DNA from: Pluralibacter sp. | Lineage (GTDB): Bacteria; Pseudomonadota; Gammaproteobacteria; Enterobacterales; Enterobacteriaceae | Direction: 5' to 3' | Length of the DNA stretch: 48,565 nucleotides | NCBI RefSeq assembly: GCF_019237635.1 | Contig: NZ_JAFAGS010000069.1 | Span: 1-48,565 of the forward strand | Part shown: positions 24,256-31,991 of the stretch, piece after piece | Layout of the letters: each line of letters begins with the position of its first letter | How positions within the stretch are numbered: the stretch's first letter is position 1 | Position numbers and translations under genes: made by a program | Notes under the pieces: generated by a model | Seen by the model: only the letters and a program-made list of their open reading frames with translations | The model's database searches: none | What the model was told of the DNA's origin: nothing

Positions 24256-24536
24256 AGGATAACCTCCCTGTCACGCGCACCGGCAGCGAAGGCTTCTGCG
24301 TCACCCGGGCAGTGGAACTCATAGCGCTGGCCTTTTGGATATGAGGCGCTGAAGACGTCCACGTAAAAACTGGCTTCACGGCCACACAGACCCGCCCAAT
24401 CCGGATCGCCTTTTACGCCCTGATACGTTGTGATGATATTAAAGTGCGCCAGCGTAGCGGCGAACTCAGGGGATGAAATCAGCAGCTTATCTGTCATTGC
24501 CTGCAGCAGGTTTTGCACTACCTGACGATCGTTCAT
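24252..24536 (-). CDS. Hypothetical protein (94 aa), first gene of a leading-region unit
   Basis: I place the start at 24536 (MNDRQVVQNLLQAMTDKLLI) because AAGGAGAA lies 5 bases upstream; the longer frame begins in the repeat. The C-terminal half has ASFYVDVFSASYPKGQRYEF and a FHCPGDAEAFAAG end. No family is recognised. It overlaps the 254-residue gene, so the two probably work together. Repeat copy 7 is directly upstream. Confidence 0.6.
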   Translation of the reverse strand: MNDRQVVQNLLQAMTDKLLISSPEFAATLAHFNIITTYQGVKGDPDWAGLCGREASFYVDVFSASYPKGQRYEFHCPGDAEAFAAGARDREVIL

Positions 24537-24539
24537 AAC

Positions 24540-24720
24540 TTTCTCCTTCGCATAATGGTCCGAAAAAAACTTCCTTCTGGCGTTCCTCCTTTCGAAGGGG
24601 GTCGTTGTCTCCCGCCATGAGCGACGGGCGGCAACGGGCCATCGGGCAAAAGTCATGCCCCGGATGCAAAGCCGCAGCGCAAGCGACTGACCAACGGGAA
24701 GGAGTGCGAACGGGTGCCGC
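24540..24720 (-). repeat. Leading-region repeat, copy 7
   Basis: The core GCCGCAGCGCAAGCGACTGA starts at 24671, 135 bp before the 94-residue gene. CTTCCTTCTGGCGTTCC lies near 24569. Beyond the core, GCGGCTTGAATTTTGACGGC to about 24745 is shared with copy 8. The gap to 24920 holds three GC hairpins: GCCCGCC/GGCGGGC at 24826, GGGGGCATCGCCCCC near 24866 and CCGGGGC/GCCCCGG near 24897. Confidence 0.8.
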
Positions 24721-24920
24721 AGACGGCGGCTTGAATTTTGACGGCACGGTGCAACCGTTTAAGCGATGGCAGGAGATTACGTGCGCCAGGCTGGAGGACA
24801 CCGGAAGTGCTTTTTTCGGTACAGGCCCGCCGGGGCGGGCATCCTTATTCGGCCGGGTGTGCCGGGGGCATCGCCCCCTGGAAGCACCCGGACAGCCGGG
24901 GCAACGGCCCCGGCCTTCCA

Positions 24921-25691
24921 TCATCCCCGGAGAAACCGGCGCAGAGAATCGATAGCATCAGCCGTTCCCAGCCGTTCCTGCCAGCCCCCGACGTACCATA
25001 GAGGCGTCCGGTAAGTCCGACGAACATCAAGGGTCAGAGAGTTGCCGATCACGACTTCTGCGGGGATACCCAGGTAGGACAGCTGCAGGTAACACATATG
25101 CGCTGCCACCGGGTCAATATCCATACAGCTGGCAAAGAGTTTGTCCTGATAGTTAATGCCCTGCTCTGCCATCACCTCTGCAAAAGCAATCACCATGCTA
25201 CCGGCGCCGGCAGCGGGTTCATGTAATGTGATAAACGGTTTGTCCTTCAGCTGCTCGCGCGGGTTGCCGGCGGTAAGACGAGCCATCAGCTGGGAAAGGT
25301 GATAAGGAGTGAAAAACTGCCCCATATGCGCAGAGCCGATCTCCAGCTCCATAAATATCTGCCCAAGAAAATCACCGGGCTGACACTCCAGCGCGCCGGT
25401 GAGGCATGCCAGCAGGTGTGCCATACGTTTCACATCATCAGGCTGATAACGGCCCGCAATAGTCAGATATTCCTGTTCAAGTTCCGGCGAACGAAGAAAG
25501 GCATTCTGGACAGCGATCGATGCCATCTCAACGAAATCCCGGAACACTTCATGCCGGTGATGGTAGCGCGCGATGTCGCTAAACAGGCGAACAAAATCCC
25601 GGCGGTAATGGTCGTAACCGTTTTGCCCGGTATGCGCTGGTTTAAGGTGAGTTGCTTCTGGTAATGCCATCTCCAGAGTTAATTGCGTCAT
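24921..25691 (-). CDS. N6-adenine methylase-like protein without a visible catalytic motif
   Basis: The 256-residue protein looks like the core of HsdM-type N6-adenine methylases: GQFFTPYHLSQLM (residues 125-137), the SAM-binding EPAAGAGSMV (158-167), and CMDIDPVAAHMCYLQLSYLG (189-208). The catalytic NPPY/NPPF that should follow is missing; where it would fall I read GNSLTLDVRRTYRTPLWYVG. It is shorter than an active HsdM and has no target-recognition domain. It may bind SAM or a restriction complex without methylating. Repeat copy 8 is upstream, so it is a leading-region gene. Confidence 0.75.
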   Translation of the reverse strand: MTQLTLEMALPEATHLKPAHTGQNGYDHYRRDFVRLFSDIARYHHRHEVFRDFVEMASIAVQNAFLRSPELEQEYLTIAGRYQPDDVKRMAHLLACLTGALECQPGDFLGQIFMELEIGSAHMGQFFTPYHLSQLMARLTAGNPREQLKDKPFITLHEPAAGAGSMVIAFAEVMAEQGINYQDKLFASCMDIDPVAAHMCYLQLSYLGIPAEVVIGNSLTLDVRRTYRTPLWYVGGWQERLGTADAIDSLRRFLRG

Positions 25692-25845
25692 TCTGGCGTT
25701 CCTTCCTTTCCGGCGGTCTGCGGTGTGCTCCCGCCATACCGCACACGACGCAACGTGCCAGCTGGAAAAAATCCAGCTCCGGATGCAAGGCCGCAGCGCA
25801 AAAGACTGACCAGAGGGAAGGAATGCGAACGGGCGCCGCAGCTGG
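25692..25845 (-). repeat. Leading-region repeat, copy 8
   Basis: The core starts at 25790 (GCCGCAGCGCAAAAGACTGA), 99 bp before the methylase-like gene. ATTCTGGCGTTCCTTCCTTT lies next to the gene. The downstream part, GCGGCTTGAATTTTTCCGGC, is shared with copy 7. This is the copy farthest from oriT. Confidence 0.8.
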
Positions 25846-25969
25846 CGGCTTGAATTTTTCCGGCACGGTGCGACGGTTAAGCGGTGTGGGGGAGAACAGC
25901 AGAATGTGAAGAGGCAGGAATGGACAGAACTGCTGGCAGTGTGATTACCGCCAGCCGGATTAGGGAAGT

Positions 25970-26311
25970 CTAGTGAGCGTTGTGGGTCTTATCGATGAGG
26001 CCCAGACGAGTCATGCAAGTGATAACGGATTCCGGACGACGCTGGTACTCCCGGGCAAAAGCATTAACATCGAAATCAGCCGCTGTGGCCCGCGCGATCA
26101 GTTGCTGCTTTTCGTCTTCCTCCCAGCGGGCACCGTGACGAGGATACTCTTGCTTATAGCCCGCGCCAGGAGTGGAACGACTGACCAGCTCATGCTGGAT
26201 ACTGGCCAGTGTTTTATTTTCAGCATCCTCTACCAGCCCCAGAGCCTGCAGCTCCCTGGCAGCCTTCAAAAACTGGCGAATCAGACGACCATGTTCCTTT
26301 AGATCAGTCAT
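25970..26311 (-). CDS. Third gene of the parM-parR operon, unknown (113 aa)
   Basis: I start it at MTDLKEHGRLIRQFLKAARE, where the ATG overlaps the end of parR (ATGACTGA). The C-terminal part has WEEDEKQQLIARATAADFDV followed by NAFAREYQRRPESVITCMTR, which looks like a helix-turn-helix or SANT-like fold. I do not recognise a family. Similar third genes follow stbA-stbB in some IncF plasmids, and the overlap suggests coupled translation. Confidence 0.6.
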   Translation of the reverse strand: MTDLKEHGRLIRQFLKAARELQALGLVEDAENKTLASIQHELVSRSTPGAGYKQEYPRHGARWEEDEKQQLIARATAADFDVNAFAREYQRRPESVITCMTRLGLIDKTHNAH

Positions 26312-26690
26312 TTGACGGGCCTCCAAACATCTGGCGGGCATTATTTCGGGTTTCCTCATCACCGGCTGTGGCTGCTACAGTCCTGGATGCCGGGGCGCTT
26401 TCACCCACTCCCCTGCCCTGGCCCTGTAGCAAAGCATCAACCTCTCGCGGATAAACCGCGCGCAGCAGCTGCAGAAGATCGTCAAAAGAGGTGCCATCAT
26501 TTAGCAGCTCACTGAACAGATAAGGCAACCTTTCATCCTGCTTACCGAAGGCAAAACCGGTGAGTAGCGCGGCGCGCCACAAACGTCCCCTTTCTCCCTG
26601 AGGCGTTTCGTCAGTCTTCTGGCAGACGAAACGGTCAGCTTCATTAGTTTCGGGATTCAGGTAAAACATTATTTTGCGTCGCGTATCCAT
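26304..26690 (-). CDS. parR: ParR/StbB, centromere-binding adaptor of the ParM system
   Basis: The 128-residue protein aligns by eye with R1 ParR: MDTRRKIMFYLNPETNEADR, then TPQGERGRLWRAALLTGFAF, LFSELLNDGTSFDDLLQLLR, and a Ser/Thr-rich acidic tail ending EETRNNARQMF. ParR binds parC as a ring through its ribbon-helix-helix domain, and its C-terminal tail caps the ParM filament. It follows parM by 5 bases. The parC-type repeats are upstream of parM. Confidence 0.9.
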   Translation of the reverse strand: MDTRRKIMFYLNPETNEADRFVCQKTDETPQGERGRLWRAALLTGFAFGKQDERLPYLFSELLNDGTSFDDLLQLLRAVYPREVDALLQGQGRGVGESAPASRTVAATAGDEETRNNARQMFGGPSND

Positions 26691-26695
26691 AGTGA

Positions 26696-27652
26696 TTATC
26701 CGATGAGGTACATGCCGTTAACGAGGTCGAACTGAGATGAGTTGGTTTTATAGAAACGCTCTTCCCTGACCGCACAGTGATCCCTGACAGCATCAGCAAT
26801 GAGCTCAGCTCCACCGCCGATGACCATAACGTGTGAGTATCCCTCAAAGCGGCTGACGGCTTCAATAACCCGGTTAACAAGACGACCATGTGCTTCATTC
26901 ATCGCCTCACGAACCAACGTCACACAAGAGGTGTCATTGATCCTCGATGCCAGGTAGGCTTCATCATTGCGATGAATGATGATGTCATCAGCGAGATAAC
27001 TGCTTCCCTTCGTTCTGGCCACAGACAGCGCATCTTTGACAGCACTGGTCATCAGGGATACGCCAAGGGAAGAATCACCAAAGATTCGGGAAATCCCGCG
27101 CATCTTGCCCATAACCTGCGAGACATCCAGAGTTGTTCCCCCTAAATCGATGATCAGGAGTGAGTCCAGTTCATTGAGATCCTTCACGACATCAAATCCT
27201 GCCGGAATGGACTCAGGCATAACCTCAACGCTGCAAATATTGAACGTTTTGCCGCCATTGAGTTCCACAGCGCGCATCAGGTTATCCTTTTTGCGGCGGA
27301 TGTTGTCTTCGTTCGGCTGGTTGTTTTTGTTGTAGTACTCAGCCAGCGGCAGCGTAACCACGATACTGACGTCCTGCGGCGAAATGCCGGTACACAGCAG
27401 CGCATGGTGAACAGCCACCACGTTCACATCGCTGTACTGCCAGGCCACATTCGTCGTCACTACAGCTTCAGGGCTGATCGCGTCAAATGAATACTGCTCT
27501 CCATTCAGCATGTAGTTGTAAGCCTGCTGGCCTCCAAACGCCACCGCCCACTCACGCTTAAAGCTGTTTGGGCTGATTGATTGTTTTACCTCTCCACCAT
27601 CAACCCACTGCAATTTAATGTTTGTTGATCCGTCATCGATATAGATTTTCAT
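26696..27652 (-). CDS. parM: ParM/StbA, actin-like plasmid segregation ATPase
   Basis: The 318-residue protein follows R1 ParM closely: [20 protein letters not shown] (phosphate 1), [40 protein letters not shown] (phosphate 2) and [16 protein letters not shown] (adenosine). ParM filaments push plasmid copies to opposite cell poles. I chose the Met at 27652, which matches the R1 start; the longer frame has no support. It is the first gene of parM-parR-orf, under a promoter inside parC. Confidence 0.95.
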   Translation of the reverse strand: MKIYIDDGSTNIKLQWVDGGEVKQSISPNSFKREWAVAFGGQQAYNYMLNGEQYSFDAISPEAVVTTNVAWQYSDVNVVAVHHALLCTGISPQDVSIVVTLPLAEYYNKNNQPNEDNIRRKKDNLMRAVELNGGKTFNICSVEVMPESIPAGFDVVKDLNELDSLLIIDLGGTTLDVSQVMGKMRGISRIFGDSSLGVSLMTSAVKDALSVARTKGSSYLADDIIIHRNDEAYLASRINDTSCVTLVREAMNEAHGRLVNRVIEAVSRFEGYSHVMVIGGGAELIADAVRDHCAVREERFYKTNSSQFDLVNGMYLIG

Positions 27653-27685
27653 GTTCGCCACCTGAGTTAAATGAAAGAGCATACA

Positions 27686-27790
27686 GAGAACTTCTTGAGA
27701 TAAATAAGAGAACTATTCACGGATTATACGCATTACCTGTCAACTGGCAAGAGCAAGGAGAACTATTTGAGATAAATTTGAGAAGTATTC
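27686..27790 (-). promoter_or_regulatory. parC: parC centromere and parM promoter
   Basis: Two blocks of three 11-bp repeats beginning GAGA lie at 27686-27718 (GAGAACTTCTT, GAGATAAATAA, GAGAACTATTC) and 27758-27790 (GAGAACTATTT, GAGATAAATTT, GAGAAGTATTC). Between them, on the - strand, are TTGCCA, a 16-bp spacer and TATAAT, a good promoter for parM. R1 parC has the same plan with two blocks of five repeats. ParR binding here would both segregate the plasmid and repress the operon. Confidence 0.85.
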
Positions 27791-27909
27791 TTGATGAGCA
27801 CAGCGATAAGTCAGAAACCCGAACCTGACTTTTTTCGCATGGGAAACAGCGGATTGAGTAAACCCTTGACGAGAGAACTTGCAGAAAGCGAAATTTCTTA
27901 AAATAATAA

Positions 27910-27925
27910 CTGTATATTTATACAG
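27910..27925 (+). promoter_or_regulatory. LexA box of umuD-umuC
   Basis: CTGTATATTTATACAG matches the LexA consensus CTGT-N8-ACAG perfectly and lies 16 bases before the umuD start. It places umuDC under SOS control. Confidence 0.92.
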
Positions 27926-27941
27926 TCAATGAGTAAGAGCT

Positions 27942-28376
27942 ATGACATCCATCCAGTTTATAAAAGCGTCTCAAGAGCCGGAAATTTTGCAGCTGCCATT
28001 GTTCGCGGACACGGTACCCTGCGGCTTTCCCAGCCCGGCCCAGGACTATGTGGAGGCAGAGCTCGATCTGAATGATTACTGCATTCTGAGGCCCAGCTCT
28101 ACTTACTTTGTCCGGGCAATCGGCAATTCAATGACGGATATAGGGCTTCACAGCGGTGACCTGCTTATCGTTGATAAAGCCGAACGGCCGCAGCACGGGG
28201 ATATTGTCATCGCTGAGATTGAGGGGGAATTTACCGTTAAACGTCTGCTGCTCACTCCCCGTCCCGGCCTCCAGGCCATGAATCCGGCTTACCCTACCCT
28301 GTATCCTGATCCTGAGCAGCTGCAGATATTCGGTGTGGTCACGGCATTCATCCACAAAACCCGGAATGGCGACTGA
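27942..28376 (+). CDS. umuD: UmuD/MucA-type subunit of error-prone polymerase V
   Basis: The 144-residue protein is a LexA-like self-cleaving protease. The cleavage site is Cys27-Gly28 (TVPCGFPSP), and the catalytic pair is Ser63 in GNSMTD and Lys100 in FTVKRLL. RecA-stimulated cleavage makes UmuD', which joins UmuC to form polymerase V for translesion synthesis. A perfect LexA box lies upstream. Its stop overlaps the umuC start by one base. Plasmid copies such as MucAB, ImpAB and RumAB raise mutation and UV survival; which of these is closest cannot be told here. Confidence 0.93.
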   Translation: MTSIQFIKASQEPEILQLPLFADTVPCGFPSPAQDYVEAELDLNDYCILRPSSTYFVRAIGNSMTDIGLHSGDLLIVDKAERPQHGDIVIAEIEGEFTVKRLLLTPRPGLQAMNPAYPTLYPDPEQLQIFGVVTAFIHKTRNGD

Positions 28377-29650
28377 TGTTTGCCCTGGCGGATGTAAATA
28401 GCTTCTACGCCTCATGTGAGGGGGTGTTCAGGCCAGATTTACGCGGGCAACCTATTGTTTGCCTTAGCAATAATGACGGTTGTGTGATCGCGAGAAACGC
28501 AGCGGCAAAGGCCCTGGGTATAAAAATGGGCGTCCCCTGGTTCCAGCTAAAAGGCACAGACTTCCCAACTAAAATACATGTATTTTCAAGCAATTACGAA
28601 CTGTACGCGAGCCTCAGCAATCGTGTAATGGCACATATTGAGGCGCTCGCGCCGCGGGTGGAACAGTACAGCATCGATGAGATGTTCCTGGACATCCGTG
28701 GGATTGATCGCTGCATACAGTACGAGGATTTCGGACGGCAGCTGCGTGAGCATGTAAAGGCCGGAACAGGTCTGACGATTGGTGTTGGCATGGGCCCGTC
28801 TAAAACACTGGCCAAGAGTGCCCAGTGGGCCTCTAAAGAATGGCCCCAGTTCGGCGGAGTACTCGCTCTTACAGTCGATAATCCCCGCCGCACTGAAAAG
28901 CTGCTTTCATTGCAACCGGCAGGAGAAATATGGGGAGTGGGCAACCGCATAGCGAAAAAGTTAGCAACGATGGGAATAACCACCGCGTTACAGCTGGCAC
29001 AGGCTAATCCCACGTTTATCCGCAGGAATTTTAATGTGGTACTTGAACGCACCGTCAGAGAATTGAACGGAGAGCCATGTATTTCGCTTGAAGAAGCCCC
29101 GCCACCAAAGCAGCAGATTGTATGTAGCCGATCGTTCGGGGAACGTATTACAACTTACGAATCTATGCGGCAGGCAATTTGCCAATATGCCGAAAGAGCA
29201 GCTGAAAAATTACGTGGTGAACGCCAATTCTGCCGGCATGTTACTGTGTTCGTCAAAACGTCGCCGTTCGCAGTTAATGAGCCCTATTACGGTAACGTGG
29301 CCAGCGAACAACTATTGGTACCAACCCAGGATACTCGCGATGTCATTGCCGCCGCCATCAGGTCATTAGACCGCATCTGGCAGGACAACCATCGTTATGC
29401 CAAAGCAGGAGTGATGTTAAACGACTTCACCCCTACTGGCGTTTCTCAGTTAAACCTGTTCGATGAAGTGCAACCCCGCGCCTGTAGCAGCGAACTAATG
29501 AAAGTTCTGGATGGGATCAATCACTCAGGACTGGGGAAAGTATGGTTTGCCGGCAGAGGTATTGCACCTGAGTGGAAAATGAAGCGGGAGATGCTCTCTC
29601 CGGCTTACACCACCCGCTGGAGTGAAATCCCTAAAGCACGCTTGCTATAG
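28376..29650 (+). CDS. umuC: UmuC/MucB-type Y-family DNA polymerase
   Basis: The 424-residue protein has the Y-family catalytic motifs: FALADVNSFYASCE (first Asp), then VEQYSIDEMFLDI (second acidic pair, SIDE). TIGVGMGPSKTLAKSAQWAS follows, then the helix-hairpin-helix GEIWGVGNRIAKKL, and the little-finger domain. The length matches UmuC (422) and MucB (420). It is translationally coupled to umuD. The NLF in QLNLFDEVQP is a beta-clamp-binding motif. Confidence 0.95.
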   Translation: MFALADVNSFYASCEGVFRPDLRGQPIVCLSNNDGCVIARNAAAKALGIKMGVPWFQLKGTDFPTKIHVFSSNYELYASLSNRVMAHIEALAPRVEQYSIDEMFLDIRGIDRCIQYEDFGRQLREHVKAGTGLTIGVGMGPSKTLAKSAQWASKEWPQFGGVLALTVDNPRRTEKLLSLQPAGEIWGVGNRIAKKLATMGITTALQLAQANPTFIRRNFNVVLERTVRELNGEPCISLEEAPPPKQQIVCSRSFGERITTYESMRQAICQYAERAAEKLRGERQFCRHVTVFVKTSPFAVNEPYYGNVASEQLLVPTQDTRDVIAAAIRSLDRIWQDNHRYAKAGVMLNDFTPTGVSQLNLFDEVQPRACSSELMKVLDGINHSGLGKVWFAGRGIAPEWKMKREMLSPAYTTRWSEIPKARLL

Positions 29651-29652
29651 AT

Positions 29653-29785
29653 AACACTTCATACTTATGATGTATGAAGTATGAAGTATGAAGTCACACT
29701 TCCTATTTATGATTTATGATGTATGATAATCGTGCAATTGCATATAATCTCAGATAATCATACTTCACACTTCATAATTAGGATT
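29653..29785. repeat. TATGAAGT-type repeats, likely partition site of the ParF/ParG-like pair
   Basis: At least eight full or partial copies of TATGAAGT, TGAAGTAT, TATGATT or the inverse ACTTCATA crowd this AT-rich stretch just before the ParF-like gene. Related copies follow the ParG-like gene at 30722-30765. ParG binds degenerate short repeats of this kind upstream of its operon, so this is probably both operator and centromere. Function is inferred from position. Confidence 0.65.
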
Positions 29786-29789
29786 AACC

Positions 29790-30428
29790 ATGATAACAGT
29801 CATTGGTGGTAATAAGGGTGGTTCGGGGAAAACTACTACGGCAGTGAACCTTGCTATAGGGCTTGCTCTCAGGGGAAAAGATGTTTGCCTGGTTAACGGC
29901 GATTTACAGCGGACCGCAGCAAAACATCTTGCAGAGCGTGAGGCCTCGGAAGTTAAGCCGGCTATAACGCTTATTGAGAAATTTGATAATCTCTCCCAAA
30001 CGCTTCGAGCGCTGGATGAGAAGTATGAGCATGTTATCGTTGATGTGGCAGGCCGCAACTCCAGAGAGTTCATTACCAGTGGTGTAGTAGCTCATCAAAT
30101 CATCGCCCCCCTCCAATGTTCACAACCAGACCTTGACACACTGATTGAGCTACAACAGCAGGTTGAAAGCATGAGAGACCTTAACCCTGAATTGAAGGTA
30201 TTTTGTCTTCAAAGCATGGCTACAACAAATCCGGTGTTAAGAGGCAATGAGCGCAAGGAGTTCATTGATTATCTCGATGAGTTCCCTTCTATTCAAACCC
30301 TAGAGTCGGTCATTTGTTTCAGGAAGGTTTACCGTGACTGTATGAGCAGTGGTCTGGGTGTTTTGGAAACTGACAATGCAGCGGCAAAAACAGAAATGGA
30401 AAAACTGATGGAAGAGGTATTTGGATAA
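29790..30428 (+). CDS. parA: ParF-like (type Ib ParA) partition ATPase
   Basis: The 212-residue protein is a small ParA with a deviant Walker A motif, GGNKGGSGKTTTAVNLA (residues 6-22), and HVIVDVAGR (Walker B region). It lacks the N-terminal helix-turn-helix of larger ParA proteins, so it is the type Ib kind exemplified by ParF of TP228 (206 residues). It moves plasmids over the nucleoid together with its partner gene, which it overlaps (TAATG). The repeats upstream are its likely partition site. A second, different partition system (ParM/ParR) is 2 kb away. Confidence 0.88.
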   Translation: MITVIGGNKGGSGKTTTAVNLAIGLALRGKDVCLVNGDLQRTAAKHLAEREASEVKPAITLIEKFDNLSQTLRALDEKYEHVIVDVAGRNSREFITSGVVAHQIIAPLQCSQPDLDTLIELQQQVESMRDLNPELKVFCLQSMATTNPVLRGNERKEFIDYLDEFPSIQTLESVICFRKVYRDCMSSGLGVLETDNAAAKTEMEKLMEEVFG

Positions 30429-30721
30429 TGGTTAAGAAGCCAAGTCAACAAGCCTCATCACGCTCAGCGGTAACACCAGAACAGGCAGACGAACTGGCGC
30501 AGCGCCTGGCTGATAAGCCTTATGGTGATCCTGTAAAATCAGTCCCTGAGAAAGAGGTCCAGGAAAAGCAGTGCAGAACTACAATTTCTCTACAAGAATC
30601 TATGTTGTTAAAGGTTGAAGATCTAGCACTGAAAAACAAGCGGAATGGTATAGAGCCTAAGAATGTAAGCGCCATAGTAAGGGAAGCTCTGGATCTCTAC
30701 CTAAATAATATGAAATCATAA
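30428..30721 (+). CDS. ParG-like ribbon-helix-helix partition protein
   Basis: The 97-residue protein has a flexible polar N-terminus and a C-terminal ribbon-helix-helix: QCRTTISLQESMLLKVEDLA, then NVSAIVREALDLYL. ParG of TP228 is built the same way, with the tail contacting the ParF ATPase and the folded part binding DNA. It overlaps the ParF-like gene and is followed by more copies of the repeat. I call it by position and fold. Confidence 0.75.
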   Translation: MVKKPSQQASSRSAVTPEQADELAQRLADKPYGDPVKSVPEKEVQEKQCRTTISLQESMLLKVEDLALKNKRNGIEPKNVSAIVREALDLYLNNMKS

Positions 30722-30765
30722 ATCACACTTATGAAGTATTAATTATGAAATGTGAAGTATGATTT
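30722..30765. repeat. Second block of TATGAAGT-type repeats
   Basis: ACTTATGAAGTATTAATTAT and further GTGAAGTATGA copies follow the ParG-like gene. They match those upstream of the operon, so the pair is bracketed by its probable binding sites. Confidence 0.55.
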
Positions 30766-30780
30766 AATGCAAATCTGCGT

Positions 30781-30798
30781 GGCCACCCTTTGGTGGCC
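30781..30798. terminator. Hairpin between convergent genes
   Basis: GGCCACC CTTT GGTGGCC is a perfect 7-bp stem between the rightward par genes and the leftward recombinase gene. No T run follows on either strand, so termination is uncertain. Confidence 0.45.
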
Positions 30799-30854
30799 GA
30801 ACACTTTAGAGCATCCTACAGATACAATTCCCTCTAGCCGATCTTAGTTGTAAC

Positions 30855-31655
30855 TCAGCTAGAAGGATTCAAACTTTTCAGCAGGCTTACCGCTTCGGTT
30901 TCTGGCATCTGGAACTGTACGCGATGGCGTGCAGCGACATCGAGCGCAAACACCTTCGTATACACCTCTGTCGAACTTATCGACTTGTGGCCCATTAATG
31001 CCTGCAGCACTTTGAGCGGAATACCGGCGTACAGCATGTGCATCGCGTAACTGTGGCGGAAGGTGTGTGGCGTAATCGGTACAGAGAAGGTTACGCCATC
31101 TTCCGCGGCGGCCGCCACGGCCTCAGCCAGCCACGTTCGCACAGTGCGATCGGTGATGGTCCATAGCCGCGCCTTTTCCATCCTGCCGGTACGCTTGTTT
31201 TTCCGTTCGAGCGGGATCTTCAGCGTGGCTATCATCATTTTCAGCTGGCTGAGGTAGTGCTGATCGGACAGGGGGACTAAACGGTGAGGTACCGTCCCGG
31301 CTGGCGTACGCCCGGAACTTCGGGCCGCTTTCTCTTCCTGTTGTTTCAGCGTAGCCAGTTGCACAAAAGAGTAACGCGGTTGCAGTAAAAAATCCGCTCT
31401 ACCTAATGGCAGCGCTTCGTTGATACGAGCCCCCGTATTCCACAAGGTTGCAAACAGAGTCTTGCGCTCCAGGTCCGGGATGTAGTGGAGCAGGGCGCTG
31501 ACTTCCGGGGCCAGAAGATATTTCGGCAGTTCATCATGCAGGGCTGCCAGTTGGCGCAGTTCCAGTGCAGCTGGGTAGTCAATGGCCACCGGCAGCTGCT
31601 GCGGCATAACAACGGGATGGGCGCCAGGAAAGACCGGGAGTGCAGGCACGGTCAT
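30855..31655 (-). CDS. resD: ResD-like tyrosine recombinase (plasmid multimer resolution)
   Basis: The 266-residue protein follows ResD of F over its whole length: KYLLAPEVSALLHYIPDLER near the N-terminus, LWNTGARINEAL with the first catalytic Arg, TPHTFRHSYAMHMLYAGIP with His-x-x-Arg, LMGHKSISSTEVYTKVFALD with the second His and the nucleophilic Tyr. It resolves dimers and keeps copies free for partition. It overlaps the stop of the 109-residue gene (ATGA). Such genes are often linked to RepFIB replicons, as here. Confidence 0.92.
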   Translation of the reverse strand: MTVPALPVFPGAHPVVMPQQLPVAIDYPAALELRQLAALHDELPKYLLAPEVSALLHYIPDLERKTLFATLWNTGARINEALPLGRADFLLQPRYSFVQLATLKQQEEKAARSSGRTPAGTVPHRLVPLSDQHYLSQLKMMIATLKIPLERKNKRTGRMEKARLWTITDRTVRTWLAEAVAAAAEDGVTFSVPITPHTFRHSYAMHMLYAGIPLKVLQALMGHKSISSTEVYTKVFALDVAARHRVQFQMPETEAVSLLKSLNPSS

Positions 31656-31981
31656 AATGCGGTTCCCGTTCCGGTGATGAGCTCCATCCAGGTCAGCGCG
31701 GCCAGGGCGTAGTTATCGCCGACGTCAGTCTGTAACTGCCCCTGCTCTTCGAGCCGGCGGCCGACGTCGGCCAGTCGGGACTGGAGGTCCAGAAGCGGGT
31801 CAAGGGAGGCAGCAAAGGCACAGGACTGCAGTATGCGCTGTGCAAAGCCGTCCATCACTTCATCTGCGGCCACGCCAGGCCGACGCGGAACAGGACGTTT
31901 CAGACCGTCTTTCTCCGACTGCAGCTGCTGGCACAACGTCAGCAGTTCGATCATTTCTTCTCCGGGTGTCCGGTGCATCAT
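31652..31981 (-). CDS. Hypothetical protein (109 aa) in the resD operon
   Basis: I start it at the first of two Met codons (MMHRTPGEEMIELLTLCQQL), with GAGGAC upstream. It is helical, probably coiled coil (LLDLQSRLADVGRRLEEQGQ). It is coupled to resD by an ATGA overlap, which suggests an accessory role in recombination or control, but no family is recognised. Confidence 0.6.
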   Translation of the reverse strand: MMHRTPGEEMIELLTLCQQLQSEKDGLKRPVPRRPGVAADEVMDGFAQRILQSCAFAASLDPLLDLQSRLADVGRRLEEQGQLQTDVGDNYALAALTWMELITGTGTAL

Positions 31982-31991
31982 GGAGTCCTCT

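Noticed and set aside
24605..24955. Rightward frame of 116 codons over repeat copy 7 and its hairpins
   Set aside because: GC-rich, Gly/Pro/Arg-rich sequence with no start signal; covers hairpins and repeat.
29653..29785. Short repeats upstream of the ParF-like gene as a CRISPR or microsatellite
   Set aside because: The units are degenerate, occur in both orientations and recur after the operon, as partition sites do.
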